Position numbers and translations under genes: made by a program. A DNA stretch of 64,000 nucleotides from RGIG3077 sp045541475. GTDB lineage: Bacteria > Bacillota > Clostridia > Oscillospirales > Ruminococcaceae. Within the stretch, counting starts at the first letter, position 1. The number at the start of each line of letters is the position of its first letter. The notes under the pieces were generated by a model that was not told the DNA's origin, ran no database searches, and worked only from the letters and a program-made list of their open reading frames with translations. The DNA lies in contig JAZQJI010000022.1 of assembly GCA_045541475.1 (NCBI GenBank), positions 1 through 64,000 on the forward strand, in the 5' to 3' direction. Below are positions 61,892 through 64,000 of this stretch, one piece after another.

Positions 61892-64000
61892 ATGAAAGTA
61901 TATAAAAGAATTCTTTCGATTGTTATGGCATTGGTGATAACATTTGCGATGATTCCTATTTCGGCAAGTGCCGATAGTGCCCAAGAAATTCAAATAACCG
62001 ATGGGGAGACCTATACCGGATATATTGGTACTACCCATCAATTGAATGTTGCTTTTTTACCCGAAGGCGCAGACCAAGAATGGCTGTATTGGGAGTCTTC
62101 GGATGCAAATACGGTTGAAGTTGATAGTGAGACCGGTGATCTTTCTCTGCGCAAAGTAGGGACAGCGGTTATTACAGCAACATCATCTGACACCCATCTT
62201 ACAGATTCTATTACTGTCGAAGTTATGGATTGTCCTTCTATTGTAATGGATCAAGAGACGGTTATTTATGCAACCCCTGAATCAGCTGAATCTGTATTTT
62301 CTTTTGTGCCGGAGACGAGCGGGGTTTATATTTTCCATTCCTATAATAACCAACACGATACCTACGCTTATTTGTATGATTCGGCGATGAATTATCTCTA
62401 CGAGGATGACGACGGCGCCGAGTTCGACAATAATTTCAAACTTTCATATGAACTTACTGCAGGTGAGAAATATTATTTCAAAAGCAAATTTTGTGATTCT
62501 GAAAATGTCGGCACATATTCTGTCGAATTGAATATGTGCCCTCCGGCCACCTCCATGGAAATCACCAATGCGGAGGATACGCTCTGCTATGTTGGGTTTT
62601 CAAATTACTTTGATGTAGTATTCTCTCCCGAGAATGCTGCTGGAGAAGAGGTTATCTGGACTGTTGATGATCCGGAAGCGGCAACCATAAATGGGAATAA
62701 TATTATTTTTCATAAAGTCGGTGAATTTATCGTTACGGCAACGTCTGAAAGTAATTTTGTAGATTCTTGCACCGTTACTGTTGCTGAGCCTGCTGTGCTT
62801 ACCAAGGATCAGCCTGTTCGTTTCACCGCTTGCAATGATACAAAGTATATCAAATTTGAACCTACCGAAAGTGAACCATTGCGTATTGATGTCAATAATC
62901 CTACAAATGCAGAAAATCTCGGAATGGTTTTATTTGATTCTTCCGGACAGATGCTGGATGAGTCTGTGTATGCTTTGGAGCATGAATTTGAGGCAGGAGA
63001 AACTTATTATATCAGAATCGCGGTTTATTCTGAGGAAAGCGGCGAATATATTGTTTCACTTATGGAGCTTGTCCCTGCAATTTCCATGAGCATTGATAAA
63101 GGGGATGCCTATACCGCTTATTTGGGCTCGGAAGTCTATCTGAATGCGATCTTTGCTCCGGATAACGCAATGAGCGAAGAAGTAAGCTGGGAGTCGAATA
63201 ACCCCGAAGTCGCATATGTTGATGAATATGGTTGTGTTATGCTGATTAAAAAGGGCGTTGCTACCATTACGGCAACCTCTGAAAATAATCTTGTTGCAAC
63301 CTGCGAAATCACTATTGAGGAATATTCTACCATCGCTTTGGATCAAAGTGAAACGGTGGAGTTGAATATGGATAAACCTGATGCATATTTTTACTTTACT
63401 CCGGAAGAGGATGGATACTATGTGTTCTATTCCAATTCTGAGTATGATCCACGCGGATATATTTTTGATACCGAGTTTAATGAACTGAGTTCTAATGATG
63501 ATGTGGGTGAAAACCATGATTTCAGAGTTGGTTATTTCATGGATGCCGGAACAACCTATATCCTGAAGACCGAATTTAATGATAGCTCAGTTAGTGGAAG
63601 CTTTGATGTTGCGGTTGAAAAAGCCAAATATATTACCAATCTTGAAATTCTCTCGCCCCCCGATAAGATGGAGTATGTCGAAGGGCAACTGGACAATTAT
63701 CTTACCTATGATGGCTTGGCTCTAAGAGCAACCTGGTCGGATAATTCTACAACCGATTGGGAATATGGCCAAGGCAATTACATAGAAGACCAACCGGTAT
63801 TTCTCAATGTGGATGAAGATGGATTGGTTAATATTTCTTGCGGCGGGCAAGAGGCCTCCTTTACTTTTACGCTTGTAGAGAATCCGGTAGAGAGTATAGA
63901 GCTTGTATCCGGTAGTATCACCTTGGTTGAAGAGGTAGGTGGACATGAGGAGAATGGTGTCTACTACTATGATTTTTTCATGCCTTCTGATGTAACTATA
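61892..64000 (+). CDS. large secreted Ig-like (Big_2) / PPC-like repeat protein, incomplete at the window end
   Basis: 703 residues visible, open to the last base. Signal peptide (about 1-26), then at least three alternating pairs: a Big_2 Ig-like repeat (W-x-S/V...VGTAVITATSSD pattern, about 35-105, 215-290 and 400-475) and a PPC-like beta domain (FSFVPETSGVYIFHSYNNQ pattern). Such proteins are surface or secreted adhesins or carbohydrate-associated proteins; no catalytic domain is seen in the visible part. GGAG is 9 bases before the ATG and 30 bases after the adaptor gene, so co-transcription is likely. It shares the ACC-rich codon use of that gene. A missed dockerin or anchor may lie beyond the window. 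Confidence 0.85.
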   Translation, partial: MKVYKRILSIVMALVITFAMIPISASADSAQEIQITDGETYTGYIGTTHQLNVAFLPEGADQEWLYWESSDANTVEVDSETGDLSLRKVGTAVITATSSDTHLTDSITVEVMDCPSIVMDQETVIYATPESAESVFSFVPETSGVYIFHSYNNQHDTYAYLYDSAMNYLYEDDDGAEFDNNFKLSYELTAGEKYYFKSKFCDSENVGTYSVELNMCPPATSMEITNAEDTLCYVGFSNYFDVVFSPENAAGEEVIWTVDDPEAATINGNNIIFHKVGEFIVTATSESNFVDSCTVTVAEPAVLTKDQPVRFTACNDTKYIKFEPTESEPLRIDVNNPTNAENLGMVLFDSSGQMLDESVYALEHEFEAGETYYIRIAVYSEESGEYIVSLMELVPAISMSIDKGDAYTAYLGSEVYLNAIFAPDNAMSEEVSWESNNPEVAYVDEYGCVMLIKKGVATITATSENNLVATCEITIEEYSTIALDQSETVELNMDKPDAYFYFTPEEDGYYVFYSNSEYDPRGYIFDTEFNELSSNDDVGENHDFRVGYFMDAGTTYILKTEFNDSSVSGSFDVAVEKAKYITNLEILSPPDKMEYVEGQLDNYLTYDGLALRATWSDNSTTDWEYGQGNYIEDQPVFLNVDEDGLVNISCGGQEASFTFTLVENPVESIELVSGSITLVEEVGGHEENGVYYYDFFMPSDVTI

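Overview
The window looks like the chromosome of a cellulolytic, low-to-mid GC Gram-positive bacterium of the Ruminococcus group (Clostridia, Oscillospiraceae). The evidence is a dockerin-bearing GH48 cellulase, a scaffoldin with cohesin-like modules and threonine-rich linkers, a sortase-anchored partner, pyruvate:ferredoxin oxidoreductase, PduL used without any microcompartment genes, strong AAGGAG ribosome binding sites and many TTGACA-17-TATAAT promoters. The species cannot be named from the sequence.

Layout. 0-8 kb: tRNA-Leu(CAA), a P-loop ATPase, a metallophosphoesterase, lepA between small membrane proteins, pduL and pncB. 7.7-8.3 kb (minus): a lipoprotein that reads as two half-cohesins in swapped order. 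8.6-16.5 kb: rpoB-rpoC behind a consensus promoter. 16.5-27.6 kb: a complete arginine pathway from glutamate apart from the first acetyl donor step (argG, argH, argC, argJ, argB, argD, argF), interleaved with five small, mostly membrane, proteins and preceded by palindromic operator-like sites. 27.8-30.3 kb (minus): rfbC, rfbD and a glycosyltransferase for rhamnose-containing surface polysaccharide. 30.5-34 kb: nifJ. 34-38.6 kb: a MacB-like ABC pair with a long coiled-coil permease, and a DUF1801 protein. 38.7-41.4 kb (minus): rarA and glyA.

41.5-55.3 kb is the cellulosome region. A 1177-residue scaffoldin with a dockerin-like end is followed by a short cell-wall-anchored protein that probably holds it on the surface. 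Next come ybaK and a GldA/F/G-like ABC operon with a DUF4340 protein (minus), then the GH48 enzyme with its dockerin. A further cohesin-plus-dockerin protein at 60.6-61.9 kb looks like an adaptor scaffoldin, and it is followed by a large Ig-like repeat protein that runs off the window.

55.3-60.4 kb is an accessory region. It holds an inverted repeat, a promoter-to-terminator unit with no gene (possible small RNA), and a tandem array of two tRNA-like units with abnormal T-arms followed by one normal tRNA-Thr(CGT). Downstream lie an MmeI-like restriction-methylation enzyme, a protein with a HEPN-type R-x4-H motif, and a 74-residue protein overlapping it by 4 bases. The array is the most unusual object in the window: its acceptor, D and anticodon stems change in a paired manner between copies, although copies 1 and 2 have no normal T-arm or CCA end.

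All assignments are read by eye from sequence and translated proteins. No database search or folding program was run.
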